Assembly: GCA_943789305.1 (NCBI GenBank)
Contig: CALSTP010000001.1
Location: 1 to 64,000 of the forward strand
Direction: 5' to 3'
Origin: an uncultured Flavobacteriaceae bacterium
Lineage (GTDB): Bacteria; Bacteroidota; Bacteroidia; Flavobacteriales; Flavobacteriaceae
Length of the DNA: 64,000 nucleotides
Positions 54,333-63,224 of this stretch are shown piece by piece; the first letter of the stretch is position 1, and the number at the start of each line of letters is the position of its first letter. The position numbers were made by a program, and so were the translations under genes. The notes under the pieces are model-generated. The model saw nothing but the letters and a program-made list of their open reading frames with translations. It had not been told where the DNA came from and ran no database searches.

Positions 54333-55673
54333 TCAAACAACCCCTTGAGCCAACATTGCATCTGCTACTTTTACAAAACCTGCAATATTAGCTCCTTTAA
54401 CATAATTGACGAATCCATCCTCTTGTCCATATTCAACACATGATTCATGAATTTCACTCATGATGTTTTTTAATCGGCTATCAACCTCTTCCCGCGTCCA
54501 ATTGTAGCGTAAAGAATTTTGAGCCATTTCAAGACCAGAAACCGCAACCCCACCGGCATTGGATGCTTTTCCAGGTGCAAACAACACTTTATTTTCTGTA
54601 AAAGTTTGAATTGCTTCAGGCGTTGAGGGCATATTGGCTCCTTCACCTATGCAGACACATCCATTTTTAATTAAAAGATCAGCATCTTTTTTATGTAATT
54701 CGTTTTGAGTGGCACAAGGCAGAGCCACGTCGCAAGAAACTTCCCATGGGGTTTTACCCTCATGAAATTTCGCATTTGGATAGCGCTCAAGATATTTTTG
54801 AATCCTTCCTCTTTGAACATTTTTGATGTTCATGATGTGATCTAATTTTTCAGAATCAATACCTTCTTCATCATGAATATATCCTCCAGAATCAGAAAGT
54901 GTACAAACGGTTCCACCCAGCTGAATTACTTTTTCAGCTGCAAATTGGGCGACATTCCCAGAACCAGAAACGACTACTTTTTTGCCTTTTAAACTCGTAC
55001 CAATATTTTCCAACATTTTTTGTGAAAAATATACAACTCCATATCCGGTTGCCTCTGGACGGATCAATGACCCCCCCCAACTTACCCCTTTTCCAGTAAG
55101 AACTCCAGTAAACTCATTTTTTAAACGTTTATATTGACCAAAAAGATATCCAATCTCTCTTCCTCCTACTCCAATATCACCTGCAGGGATATCCCGATTA
55201 GGGCCAATATGGCGAAATAATTCGGTCATAAAACTTTGACAAAAACGCATTACTTCATTATCACTTTTTCCTTTGGGATCAAAATCTGAACCACCTTTCC
55301 CTCCTCCCATAGGAAGGGTAGTGAGACTGTTTTTGAAGACTTGTTCAAAGGCTAAAAACTTAAGTACACTCAAGTTTACACTTGGATGAAAGCGTAACCC
55401 ACCTTTATAGGGGCCAATGGCTGAATTCATTTCAATGCGATATCCACGATTCACTTGAATTTCATTTTGATCATTAATCCACGCAACTCTAAAGGAAACT
55501 ACACGTTCTGGTTCAACCATACGCAGTAAAATATTTTGCCCATAATAAATGTCATTTTTAACAATATAAGGGATTACATTTTCAGCAACCTCAGTAACTG
55601 CCTGCATAAATTCAGGCTCATTTTGGTTTCTTTCTTGGACTTGTGCCAAAAAATTATCGATGATTTTTTTCAT
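54333..55673 (-). CDS. gdhA: NADP-specific glutamate dehydrogenase
   Basis: A 446-residue enzyme that makes glutamate from 2-oxoglutarate and ammonia. The active-site lysine region is PMGGGKGGSDFDPKGKSDNE and the nucleotide-binding start is VVVSGSGNVAQFAAEK. The K-P-Y-K-G-G-L-R-F-H glutamate-binding segment appears as IGPYKGGLRFHPSV. Length fits the bacterial NADP type. It has a 73-bp gap to radA and may have its own promoter. Confidence 0.96.
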   Translation of the reverse strand: MKKIIDNFLAQVQERNQNEPEFMQAVTEVAENVIPYIVKNDIYYGQNILLRMVEPERVVSFRVAWINDQNEIQVNRGYRIEMNSAIGPYKGGLRFHPSVNLSVLKFLAFEQVFKNSLTTLPMGGGKGGSDFDPKGKSDNEVMRFCQSFMTELFRHIGPNRDIPAGDIGVGGREIGYLFGQYKRLKNEFTGVLTGKGVSWGGSLIRPEATGYGVVYFSQKMLENIGTSLKGKKVVVSGSGNVAQFAAEKVIQLGGTVCTLSDSGGYIHDEEGIDSEKLDHIMNIKNVQRGRIQKYLERYPNAKFHEGKTPWEVSCDVALPCATQNELHKKDADLLIKNGCVCIGEGANMPSTPEAIQTFTENKVLFAPGKASNAGGVAVSGLEMAQNSLRYNWTREEVDSRLKNIMSEIHESCVEYGQEDGFVNYVKGANIAGFVKVADAMLAQGVV

Positions 55674-55746
55674 TTCAACGGGTTTTTTTAAGAGCAGTAA
55701 TTATTAAAAATTGTTATGATAACGAATGTAGTTTTTTTGTTTCTTT

Positions 55747-57108
55747 TCATGCAAATAAAAGTGCAACAACTTCTTCAATTTTGGTTAGAGATAATAAATG
55801 GACTCCTGTGTCATTGAATTTATTTTTTATTCCTTTGGAGGTAACTATGGTTTCAAAACCAAGTTTTTTGGACTCCGAAATCCGTTGATCCAATTTGGAT
55901 ACAGGGCGTAATTCTCCAGAAAGTCCAATTTCTGCTGAAAAACAAATTTCTTTGGGGAGAGCTATGTCGTGATAACTTGATAAAACAGCTGCAACCACAG
56001 CAAGATCAATTGCAGGATCTTCGCTACTTATTCCACCCGTAATATTTAAGAAAACATCTTTAGTTCCTAATTGAAACCCTGCTCTTTTTTCGAGTACAGC
56101 CAACAACATATTGAGTCTTTTGGTATTAAATCCTGTAGTGCTTCTTTGAGGTGTTCCATAAACTGCTGTACTAACCAAGGCTTGAACTTCAATCATTAGA
56201 GGGCGAACACCTTGAATTGTAGCGGCAATTGCATGACCACTCATTTCTCGATTGGTTTGAGAAATTAATAGCTCACTAGGGTTTGTTACAATTCTCAGTC
56301 CATTGGATAACATTTCATAGATTCCGATTTCATCGGTGGATCCAAAGCGATTTTTTTGAGCTCTTATGATTCTGTAAAGATGATTTCGATCTCCTTCAAA
56401 ATGAAGAACTGTATCTACCATATGTTCTAAAACTTTTGGTCCAGCAATAGTTCCGTCTTTGGTTATGTGGCCAACCAAAATAACAGGAGTTTGGGTTTTT
56501 TTAGCATACTGAATTAGCTCTGAGCTACATTCTTTAATTTGAGAAACACTTCCTGAACTACTTTCGATATATTGTGTTTGTAAGGTTTGAATGGAGTCAA
56601 TGATAACAATATCTGGATCAAGTAATTCGATTTGTTTGAATATTTTTTGTGTTACAGTTTCGCTCAACACATAACAATTTGCGTTTTGTAAATCGATTCG
56701 TTCAGCTCTTAATTTGATTTGTTTTTGACTTTCTTCTCCGGAAACATAAAGTACTTTTCCTTCAATTTGAAGTGAAATTTGTAGTAATAATGTAGATTTT
56801 CCTATTCCTGGTTCACCTCCTAAAAGTGTTATTGACCCAGGAACAAGCCCCCCTCCCATCACTCTGTTTAGCTCAGAGTCATTTGTCGAAATTCTAGGCT
56901 CTTTATCGGTGTCAATTTCTTGAATTCTCACCGGATGAGTTCCTTTTGCATTAGTGGATTTTGACTCTACCCATCCTTTTCTCTCTTTTTTTTCTATGAC
57001 CTCTTCAACAAGGGTATTCCATTCTTTGCATCCGTTGCACTGACCTTGCCATTTGGAATGTGGAGTTCCACACTTTTGACAAAAAAAAGTTGTTTTTACT
57101 TTAGTCAT
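55747..57108 (-). CDS. radA: DNA repair protein RadA
   Basis: A 453-residue RecA-like protein that helps branch migration. An N-terminal zinc finger with two Cys pairs (CQKCG and CNGCKEW) is followed by a Walker A GGEPGIGKST (near residue 95), the RadA-specific KNRFG motif (RAQKNRFGSTDE, near 255) and a C-terminal Lon-like fold (SAEIGLSGELRPV). Length is normal. It is the last gene of the panC-panD-flippase-esterase-like group on the minus strand, with a 9-bp gap. Confidence 0.95.
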   Translation of the reverse strand: MTKVKTTFFCQKCGTPHSKWQGQCNGCKEWNTLVEEVIEKKERKGWVESKSTNAKGTHPVRIQEIDTDKEPRISTNDSELNRVMGGGLVPGSITLLGGEPGIGKSTLLLQISLQIEGKVLYVSGEESQKQIKLRAERIDLQNANCYVLSETVTQKIFKQIELLDPDIVIIDSIQTLQTQYIESSSGSVSQIKECSSELIQYAKKTQTPVILVGHITKDGTIAGPKVLEHMVDTVLHFEGDRNHLYRIIRAQKNRFGSTDEIGIYEMLSNGLRIVTNPSELLISQTNREMSGHAIAATIQGVRPLMIEVQALVSTAVYGTPQRSTTGFNTKRLNMLLAVLEKRAGFQLGTKDVFLNITGGISSEDPAIDLAVVAAVLSSYHDIALPKEICFSAEIGLSGELRPVSKLDQRISESKKLGFETIVTSKGIKNKFNDTGVHLLSLTKIEEVVALLFA

Positions 57109-57117
57109 TGTAGAGAA

Positions 57118-58251
57118 TTATTTAAGTAATTCAATTTTATTTAAAACTAGTTCTTTTGTTATGAAGTCAATTGGTTCTAGGGTGTACGCACTTTCATAAT
57201 TTTTAAGTGCTTTTTTATAGTTTTCCAAAATTTCATAACCCAAACCATTAAAGTAGTAACCCATCATGGTTGTTGGATAATCTTGAAGTGCTAATTCTCC
57301 TAGGACAAAAAGCGATTCTGCATCAGCTTTTTTTTGAGCAGCAGCAAAAACAGCCATTACATCATTAAGAATATATTTTTTTTGAATTCCAAGTTCACGA
57401 TATATTCTCTGGTATTTGTTTATCAAGAAGACGTGAGGAGGTTGGTTTTCTTTTAAAATTTTTTCTTTGTACACTTTTGGACTTATAGGTTGGTAAACTC
57501 TAAAAATATTTTCTAATGCAACAGGAATAGAATACATAGGCGAAGAAAATTCATCCGGATCTGCTAACACATCATTGGTTAGATGAAACTTTGAATTTTC
57601 TACTTTTTTTAGTTCATCACTAAAAATATAAGTATTGTTTTTTTGTCTTTTTGGAAGGTTTTCTGAATTTGAAAGATAATAGCTTATATCCTTTTTGACC
57701 GTTGTTGTTTTTGCAATTATAGGATCGATTATTGAACCTGTTAATTCTGGTGTTATGGCTATGTATGCTGAAAATATAGGGTTATTATCCAGTAAAAAGA
57801 AGTTTATGAAATTACCCAATTTATTTTTTCCAAGGATCACTTTTAATTTGGAAATATTGTATTGCGATTGAAGACGTTGTACGATGTCAGATATAATAAA
57901 TTGCTTAAAATTCGATCCGCGGGAACTTAGCTGACCTGAATTTTTATTGATTTCTGAATCTCTTTTAACTTGAGCAGAACCTTCTTGGCGTATTCCAACA
58001 ACAATCGATTTTGGCATATATCCAATTTTAGAAAGAAATTTAACATTACTTACCGTAAGGTTAAACAAATCATTACCCTCTAAAACTACGATTAAAGGCA
58101 TAGGATCAATCAATTCGCTATCTGCTTCTGGGACATATAAGTCAATTGTTCTTACTTTTCTAAGAAAAGTAGATTCAATGTTTTCTGTTGTAATTTGAGC
58201 TTTGACATCAAAACAAAATAAGACCGTCAAAATTAAAAATAGATTTTTCAT
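57118..58251 (-). CDS. Esterase-like exported protein with degenerate nucleophile and a C-terminal TPR region
   Basis: A 377-residue protein with a signal peptide (FLILTVLFCFDVKA). Residues about 35-235 resemble an esterase D/alpha-beta hydrolase (RTIDLYVPEADSE, MPLIVVLEGND, MPKSIVVGIRQEG). The nucleophile elbow that should read G-x-S-x-G appears as LGKNKLGN, without Ser, so hydrolase activity is probably lost. The C-terminal 80 residues (LFVLGELALQDYPTT, then GLGYEILENYKKALKNYE) look like one TPR pair. It may be a binding protein or scaffold. It lies 9 bp before radA and 33 bp after the flippase gene. Confidence 0.7.
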   Translation of the reverse strand: MKNLFLILTVLFCFDVKAQITTENIESTFLRKVRTIDLYVPEADSELIDPMPLIVVLEGNDLFNLTVSNVKFLSKIGYMPKSIVVGIRQEGSAQVKRDSEINKNSGQLSSRGSNFKQFIISDIVQRLQSQYNISKLKVILGKNKLGNFINFFLLDNNPIFSAYIAITPELTGSIIDPIIAKTTTVKKDISYYLSNSENLPKRQKNNTYIFSDELKKVENSKFHLTNDVLADPDEFSSPMYSIPVALENIFRVYQPISPKVYKEKILKENQPPHVFLINKYQRIYRELGIQKKYILNDVMAVFAAAQKKADAESLFVLGELALQDYPTTMMGYYFNGLGYEILENYKKALKNYESAYTLEPIDFITKELVLNKIELLK

Positions 58252-58284
58252 AAAGAAAGAACAATCAGTGTAGGTCTAATATAC

Positions 58285-59253
58285 TTACTTTTTTCTGTTT
58301 ATTAGAGGTAAAATGAAAAATGAAAGACTTCCAAAAACAATAACCATTACTGTTTGAGCAGTCCACATAATCCATCCAAAAGCAAGACTAGATTCTTTTG
58401 AAATCCCATAACTTATTAATACTAGAGAAACCGAAAAAGGATAAACCCCTATTCCTCCGTTTGTAGCTGAAATGGTAATAGCACCAACAATAAAGCCAAT
58501 CAATAAGGCTTCAAAAGGAAGGTCAAGGGTTTCAGGAAAAGCCAATTTAACAACATAAAACATCAAAATATATATGCTCCAGATTAGAAAGGTATGGAAT
58601 AAATAAGCCCATTTTTTTGGCATTTTCACTAGAGTTAGAATCCCCTCTATGAGTCCCTCAATCAAGCCAAGTATTTTTTTCGCAAAAACAGAATTGGATT
58701 TTTTAAGTTTTTTAACCAGAATCCAGAGGGAAAACCCTATTAGTATAATGGAAAAAAACAAAGTGGTTGGATTAAAATATTGCTTTTCTAGGAACGATAC
58801 AATAAATTCAAATTGAAGTAATAAGGCAATACCGATAACGATAAATAACATGATGAGATCTACCATTCTTTCGGCGATTACAGTACCAAAACTTTTTTCA
58901 AAGGGGATACCTTCATAGGTTTTCATTACTGTGGCTCTAAAAAACTCCCCAGATCTTGGGACACCAAGATTAGCAATGTAGGTAATGAAAATAGCTAAAA
59001 TATTATTGATCAGCCTTGGGCGATACCCCATTGGGTGTAACATAAAATTCCATCGATACGCCCTTGACAAGTGACTGATTAGGCCTAAGCAAAGAGATAA
59101 AAAAACAAAACGATAATCAGCATTTTTTACTGCTTGATAGATTTTTTCCCGATCTGATGCGGTTGTGTCTTTGATTGAAAGATAAATGAAAAGAACCCCA
59201 ATTAGTAACGGGAAAAGGATTTTGAAAAATTTTACAAGTTTCTGTTTTTTCAA
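58285..59253 (-). CDS. YbhN/LPG-synthase-TM-like flippase
   Basis: A 322-residue integral membrane protein with about eight hydrophobic segments and the UPF0104/LPG_synthase_TM signature: RAYRWNFMLHPMGYRP, then NILAIFITYIANLGVPRSGE and GVYPFSVSLVLISYG. The proteins are related to the membrane part of MprF, which flips lysyl-phosphatidylglycerol, but here there is no aminoacyl-transferase domain. It starts 2 bp after panD, so it is translated closely with it. Confidence 0.85.
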   Translation of the reverse strand: MKKQKLVKFFKILFPLLIGVLFIYLSIKDTTASDREKIYQAVKNADYRFVFLSLCLGLISHLSRAYRWNFMLHPMGYRPRLINNILAIFITYIANLGVPRSGEFFRATVMKTYEGIPFEKSFGTVIAERMVDLIMLFIVIGIALLLQFEFIVSFLEKQYFNPTTLFFSIILIGFSLWILVKKLKKSNSVFAKKILGLIEGLIEGILTLVKMPKKWAYLFHTFLIWSIYILMFYVVKLAFPETLDLPFEALLIGFIVGAITISATNGGIGVYPFSVSLVLISYGISKESSLAFGWIMWTAQTVMVIVFGSLSFFILPLINRKK

Positions 59254-59255
59254 TA

Positions 59256-59606
59256 CTACTGTAATAAGTTGGTTTTTTCGTTTGGAAATAAAAGTATTGG
59301 ATTGTACTCTTTTGCTTTTTCGAAAGCGACGAGACAGTAGCTTATGATAATTATAACATCTCCTTTTTGAACTTTTCGAGCTGCTGGACCATTTAAAGTA
59401 ATTTCACCCGTATTTTTTTCACCTTCAATCACATAGGTTTCAAGGCGTTCACCATTATTGATGTTTACAATTTGTACTTTTTCTCCTGGGACGAGATTTG
59501 CAGCTTCAATGAGTGAACGGTCAATTGTAATACTTCCAATGTAATTCAGGTCAGCACCGGTTACAGTTACTCTATGGATTTTAGATTTTAAGATTTCTAT
59601 TTGCAT
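59256..59606 (-). CDS. panD: Aspartate 1-decarboxylase
   Basis: A 116-residue pyruvoyl enzyme that makes beta-alanine for pantothenate. The self-processing site is G24-S25 in YIGSITID, followed by the usual conserved N-terminal beta segment. The C-terminus [20 protein letters not shown] is slightly longer than usual. It is 12 bp downstream of panC, so both pantothenate genes are in one operon. Confidence 0.96.
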   Translation of the reverse strand: MQIEILKSKIHRVTVTGADLNYIGSITIDRSLIEAANLVPGEKVQIVNINNGERLETYVIEGEKNTGEITLNGPAARKVQKGDVIIIISYCLVAFEKAKEYNPILLFPNEKTNLLQ

Positions 59607-59618
59607 TGCGCAAAGATA

Positions 59619-60455
59619 TTAAAATTTAATATTGTCAATTAAACGGATATCACCCAATTTGACTGCTATAAAAGCTCTGTTTTTTGTGCCATTTAGCACG
59701 CTTATTTTTTGAAGTGACTCGGTGTCTGCGATTGTAAAATACTCCAATTCAAATTCTGGATGGAGTTTAAAAAAATCTATGATCCATGATTCAATTTGAG
59801 CGGGGCTATATTTTTCTTTAAGTGCCAGTGCTTTTTGGAGTGTTTGATAGATTATAGGAGCCATTGCACGATGTTTTGGGTTCAAGAGTTTATTTCTCGA
59901 ACTCATTGCCAATCCATCAGAATGGCGAATAATTGGACAAGGAATTATTTTAACTGGAATTTTTTCTTTTTCTACTAGAGCAGTCACAATTTTTAATTGT
60001 TGAAAATCTTTTTCTCCAAAATATGCTGAAGTAGGCTCAAGTACTTCAAAAAGTTTCTGCACAATTGTTGCAACACCTTGAAAATGCCCTTTTCTATTTG
60101 CTCCTTCCATAGTTGATTCAAGAGGCCCAAAATTAAAGGGTTTTGCTTTTATGGATTCTAAATATAGATCAGAAGCACTGGGTGCATACACCCATATTTT
60201 ACCTTTTAACTTTTCAAGTTTTTGAAGATCGGACTCAAGTGTTTTTGGGTAATTTTCTAGATCATTAGGATTGTCAAATTGCGTAGGGTTCACAAAAATT
60301 GAAACCAATACAAGTTCATTATCTTCAAGTGCTTTTTTTACGAGCATTATATGACCTTCATGAAGGGCTCCCATTGTTGGTACAAAACCGGTAGATTTTG
60401 CTAGAATCTTATTTTTTGACGCCTTAAGTTCGTTTTTGTGGTAAAAAACCTTCAT
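59619..60455 (-). CDS. panC: Pantothenate synthetase
   Basis: A 278-residue ligase that joins pantoate and beta-alanine with ATP. HIGH-type motif is VPTMGALHEGH near residue 25; the KMSKS-like region is AMSSRNKLL, with the family motif ERQKDFQ-like GEKDFQQL. The signature FVNPTQFDNPNDL is also seen. Length is normal. It leads an operon of panC, panD, a flippase, the esterase-like protein and radA, with gaps of 12, 2, 33 and 9 bp, and is divergent to the glycogen-synthase-like gene. Confidence 0.96.
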   Translation of the reverse strand: MKVFYHKNELKASKNKILAKSTGFVPTMGALHEGHIMLVKKALEDNELVLVSIFVNPTQFDNPNDLENYPKTLESDLQKLEKLKGKIWVYAPSASDLYLESIKAKPFNFGPLESTMEGANRKGHFQGVATIVQKLFEVLEPTSAYFGEKDFQQLKIVTALVEKEKIPVKIIPCPIIRHSDGLAMSSRNKLLNPKHRAMAPIIYQTLQKALALKEKYSPAQIESWIIDFFKLHPEFELEYFTIADTESLQKISVLNGTKNRAFIAVKLGDIRLIDNIKF

Positions 60456-60514
60456 TTACGAAAAGATTTACATGCTAAAAGTACTGTTTTTTCTAATGAA
60501 CGGAAGAATTTTTG

Positions 60515-60522
60515 TAATTTTG
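60515..60522 (+). promoter_or_regulatory. Exact -7 box TAATTTTG before the glycogen-synthase-like gene
   Basis: TAATTTTG is an exact match to TAnnTTTG, 35 bp before the ATG at 60558. It lies in the divergent gap with panC. No TTG at the right -33 distance was verified. Confidence 0.5.
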
Positions 60523-60557
60523 CTAAACTTTCTATGATAGGAAGCTAAAATCGTTTT

Positions 60558-61361
60558 ATGCAAAACAAGAAAGTTTTAATAATTTCTTCTGAGGTTACTC
60601 CATATTTACCTCAGACAGATCAGGCAGTTAATTCGTTCCAAATCCCAAAAACCATCAATGATGCCGGAGGTCAAATAAGAATATTTATGCCCCGTTATGG
60701 AATGATAAACGAGCGGAGGCATCAGTTGCACGAAGTCATTCGATTATCAGGAATGAATATGGTTATTAACGATATGGATATGCCCCTGATTATAAAAGTT
60801 GCTTCTATCCCCAAAGAACGTATGCAAGTTTATTTTATAGATAACGAAGAATATTTCAAAAGAAAGGCGATGCTTAAGGACGAAGTTGGAAATTTATTTT
60901 CTGATAACGACGAGCGAATGATTTTCTTCACCAAAGGGGTTATCGAAACGGTTAAAAAATTGAACTGGTCTCCTGACATCATTCATCTTCACGGATGGTT
61001 TACTTCATTGTTCCCATTGTATATGAAAACCTATTTTGCAGAAGACCCCATTTTTGAAACCAGTAAAATCATTACATCAATTTATCCAAAGGATTTTGAA
61101 GGTGAAATTTCTTCAGATTTTGAAAATAAAGTTGCATTCGATAATGTTGGTGAAGAAGAAAGAAGTCCATTAAAGAAATCAACCTATGAAAATTTAATCG
61201 GCCTAGCGGTTAATTTTTCAGACGGAGTTGTTCTTTCAGGAGAGTCAATTCCTGAAAGTATTTTGTCAAATATCGACACTAAAAAAATTCCTGCCTTAAC
61301 GTACGAAGACAGCTTAAAGGAAAATGCCTATGTAGATTTTTTTAATAATAAAATTATTTAA
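60558..61361 (+). CDS. Glycogen-synthase-like N-terminal-half protein, nucleotide-sugar motif missing
   Basis: A 267-residue protein resembling only the N-terminal catalytic half (GT5) of glycogen/starch synthase: VLIISSEVTPYLPQTD at the start, GGQIRIFMPRYG, DIIHLHGWFTSLFPLYMKTYF. The C-terminal GT1 half, which holds the other part of the active site, is absent. The K-T-G-G-L motif that binds ADP-glucose is replaced by a segment QTDQAVNSFQIPK. So it cannot be a normal synthase. A protein of this kind is recalled as a common neighbour of DUF4270 and glmS in Bacteroidetes, perhaps as a regulator or scaffold. It is 6 bp before the DUF4270 gene. Confidence 0.85.
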   Translation: MQNKKVLIISSEVTPYLPQTDQAVNSFQIPKTINDAGGQIRIFMPRYGMINERRHQLHEVIRLSGMNMVINDMDMPLIIKVASIPKERMQVYFIDNEEYFKRKAMLKDEVGNLFSDNDERMIFFTKGVIETVKKLNWSPDIIHLHGWFTSLFPLYMKTYFAEDPIFETSKIITSIYPKDFEGEISSDFENKVAFDNVGEEERSPLKKSTYENLIGLAVNFSDGVVLSGESIPESILSNIDTKKIPALTYEDSLKENAYVDFFNNKII

Positions 61362-61367
61362 AACCCC

Positions 61368-63212
61368 ATGAAACTTAAGGCACCTAAACTGAGGAATGAT
61401 TTTTTCTTTCTCTTACTTTCGATTATTTTTCTTTCTTGTAACAAAGATTTTAATACAGTAGGATATGATTTAATTTCTACAAATGCCTTTGAAACTGACA
61501 AGATTAAACTACCAGTTTTTTCTTATCAAAAAGAATCTCTTACCGATATTCAAACAAATGGCTTACCCATTCAACAATTAGGAACAATTGACGTTCCAAA
61601 CGTAGGGAGGTCATCTGCTTACATTGTTTCTCAACTCAGTTTACCTCCCACTAATTTCTTTGGTCTGTATACTTCAGAAGACGAATTAGGGGATGAAAAT
61701 AACGTAAACGCAATACCAGAAAATGAACAAGTAACTTCAGTTTATTTAGAGATACCATTTCTTAACAACGTTCGAGACCAGGATGGTGACGGTGTAATCG
61801 ATAGTTTGGATGCAGATCCATTTTCTATAACCAGCGATAGTGACGGAGATAGCATAACAGATGCTGTAGAAACTCAAAATGGTACAAACCCGCTCAGTCA
61901 AGATTCTGATGGTGATGGAATTCTTGATTCTGAAGACACCGATAATTCAGGCTATCAACCAGAAAATAGAGAATATGATGTTGATTCTATTTTTGGAAAC
62001 AAAAACGCAACGTTTAATTTAAAGGTAGAAGAACTTACATACTTCCTGAATACATTAAACCCCGAACAAAATTTTGAATCTTTTCAATCGTATTTTACTT
62101 CTCGCGATTTTTATGAAGAAGGTTTTGTAGGGGAAATCTTGTTTGACGACACTTATCAGCTGGATTTTAATGAATTACGAATAAACTATAAAGAAGACGA
62201 TCCCGAAACGGATATTGACGAGACTACACAGGTTGAAACCAGGCGTTCACCTCGTATTAGAATACCTTTGGACACAAATTTTTTTCAAAGTCGTTTCATC
62301 GATATTGAAGGCTCAGATTATTTGTCATCCTCCAGTCAGTTTAAAGAATACATGCGCGGAATATACATCCGTATGGAAAACCCATCTGATGATCTTTATA
62401 TGCTACTCAATTTTGCACAGGCCAATATTCTAGTAAATTATGAATACGATCAATATAATGATAATGGTACACCAGACGACAATTCGGATTTTTCTATAGA
62501 TAAAGTTGAGCGTAATTTCATCTTAACCCCAAGTATAACAATTAATCATTTAGAAAATTCTGGATTTAATCCAGAGATAACCCAAGCTATTAATCAAACT
62601 GAAGGCTCGGGTAAAATTTTTTCTAAAGGGGGAATAGGACTTATTTCATCTATTGAATTATTTGGGAAACACTCTGATGGTTCTGCAGATACTAAACTTC
62701 AAGAACTTCGTGAAAATAACTGGCTGGTTAATGAAGCAAATTTAGTGTTTTACGTCGATCCAGCATCTGTAAGTAACTGGACACCTGAAAATCCAATTGC
62801 AAATCGATTGTATTTATACAACAAAAGAGATACAGCTCCTTTATTAGATTACTTTTCTGACTTAACTTCGGATATTACAAAAACGAATGCTGGAAAAATT
62901 AATCATGGGGGAATACTTGAATATAAAGATGACGGCACACCATATCGTTATAAATTTAGAATAACACAACACATCAACAACCTCTTACGAAAAGATTCTA
63001 CCAACATAGCTTTAGGTTTGGTTGTTGCAGCAGACATTAATGATTACAGCACTATAAAGGCTCGATCTATAGATGAAGGCAAAGAGATTTTATATCCTAC
63101 AACTTCTGTTTTAAATCCATTGAGCTCAGTTTTGATAGGCTCTCATCCAGCAGAAGGCTTAGAAGATCTTAAATTAGAATTAGAGTTAATTTACACTGAT
63201 TTTTCAAACTAA
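61368..63212 (+). CDS. DUF4270 lipoprotein with calcium-binding TSP3-like repeats
   Basis: A 614-residue lipoprotein with a signal peptide (FFFLLLSIIFLSC, lipobox Cys). The main body fits the DUF4270 family, a Bacteroidetes outer-membrane protein group of unknown role. Between about 137 and 195 an insert has Asp-rich repeats (DQDGDGVIDSLDADP, SDSDGDSITD, SQDSDGDGILDSEDTD), which match thrombospondin type 3 calcium-binding repeats. The body has DUF4270 segments such as VPNVGRSSAYIVSQLSLPP and NYEYDQYND. It is 12 bp before glmS and 6 bp after the glycogen-synthase-like gene. Confidence 0.85.
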   Translation: MKLKAPKLRNDFFFLLLSIIFLSCNKDFNTVGYDLISTNAFETDKIKLPVFSYQKESLTDIQTNGLPIQQLGTIDVPNVGRSSAYIVSQLSLPPTNFFGLYTSEDELGDENNVNAIPENEQVTSVYLEIPFLNNVRDQDGDGVIDSLDADPFSITSDSDGDSITDAVETQNGTNPLSQDSDGDGILDSEDTDNSGYQPENREYDVDSIFGNKNATFNLKVEELTYFLNTLNPEQNFESFQSYFTSRDFYEEGFVGEILFDDTYQLDFNELRINYKEDDPETDIDETTQVETRRSPRIRIPLDTNFFQSRFIDIEGSDYLSSSSQFKEYMRGIYIRMENPSDDLYMLLNFAQANILVNYEYDQYNDNGTPDDNSDFSIDKVERNFILTPSITINHLENSGFNPEITQAINQTEGSGKIFSKGGIGLISSIELFGKHSDGSADTKLQELRENNWLVNEANLVFYVDPASVSNWTPENPIANRLYLYNKRDTAPLLDYFSDLTSDITKTNAGKINHGGILEYKDDGTPYRYKFRITQHINNLLRKDSTNIALGLVVAADINDYSTIKARSIDEGKEILYPTTSVLNPLSSVLIGSHPAEGLEDLKLELELIYTDFSN

Positions 63213-63224
63213 ATAACACAATTT

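Noticed and set aside
60558..61361. A true glycogen synthase
   Set aside because: It lacks the C-terminal half and the K-T-G-G-L motif.
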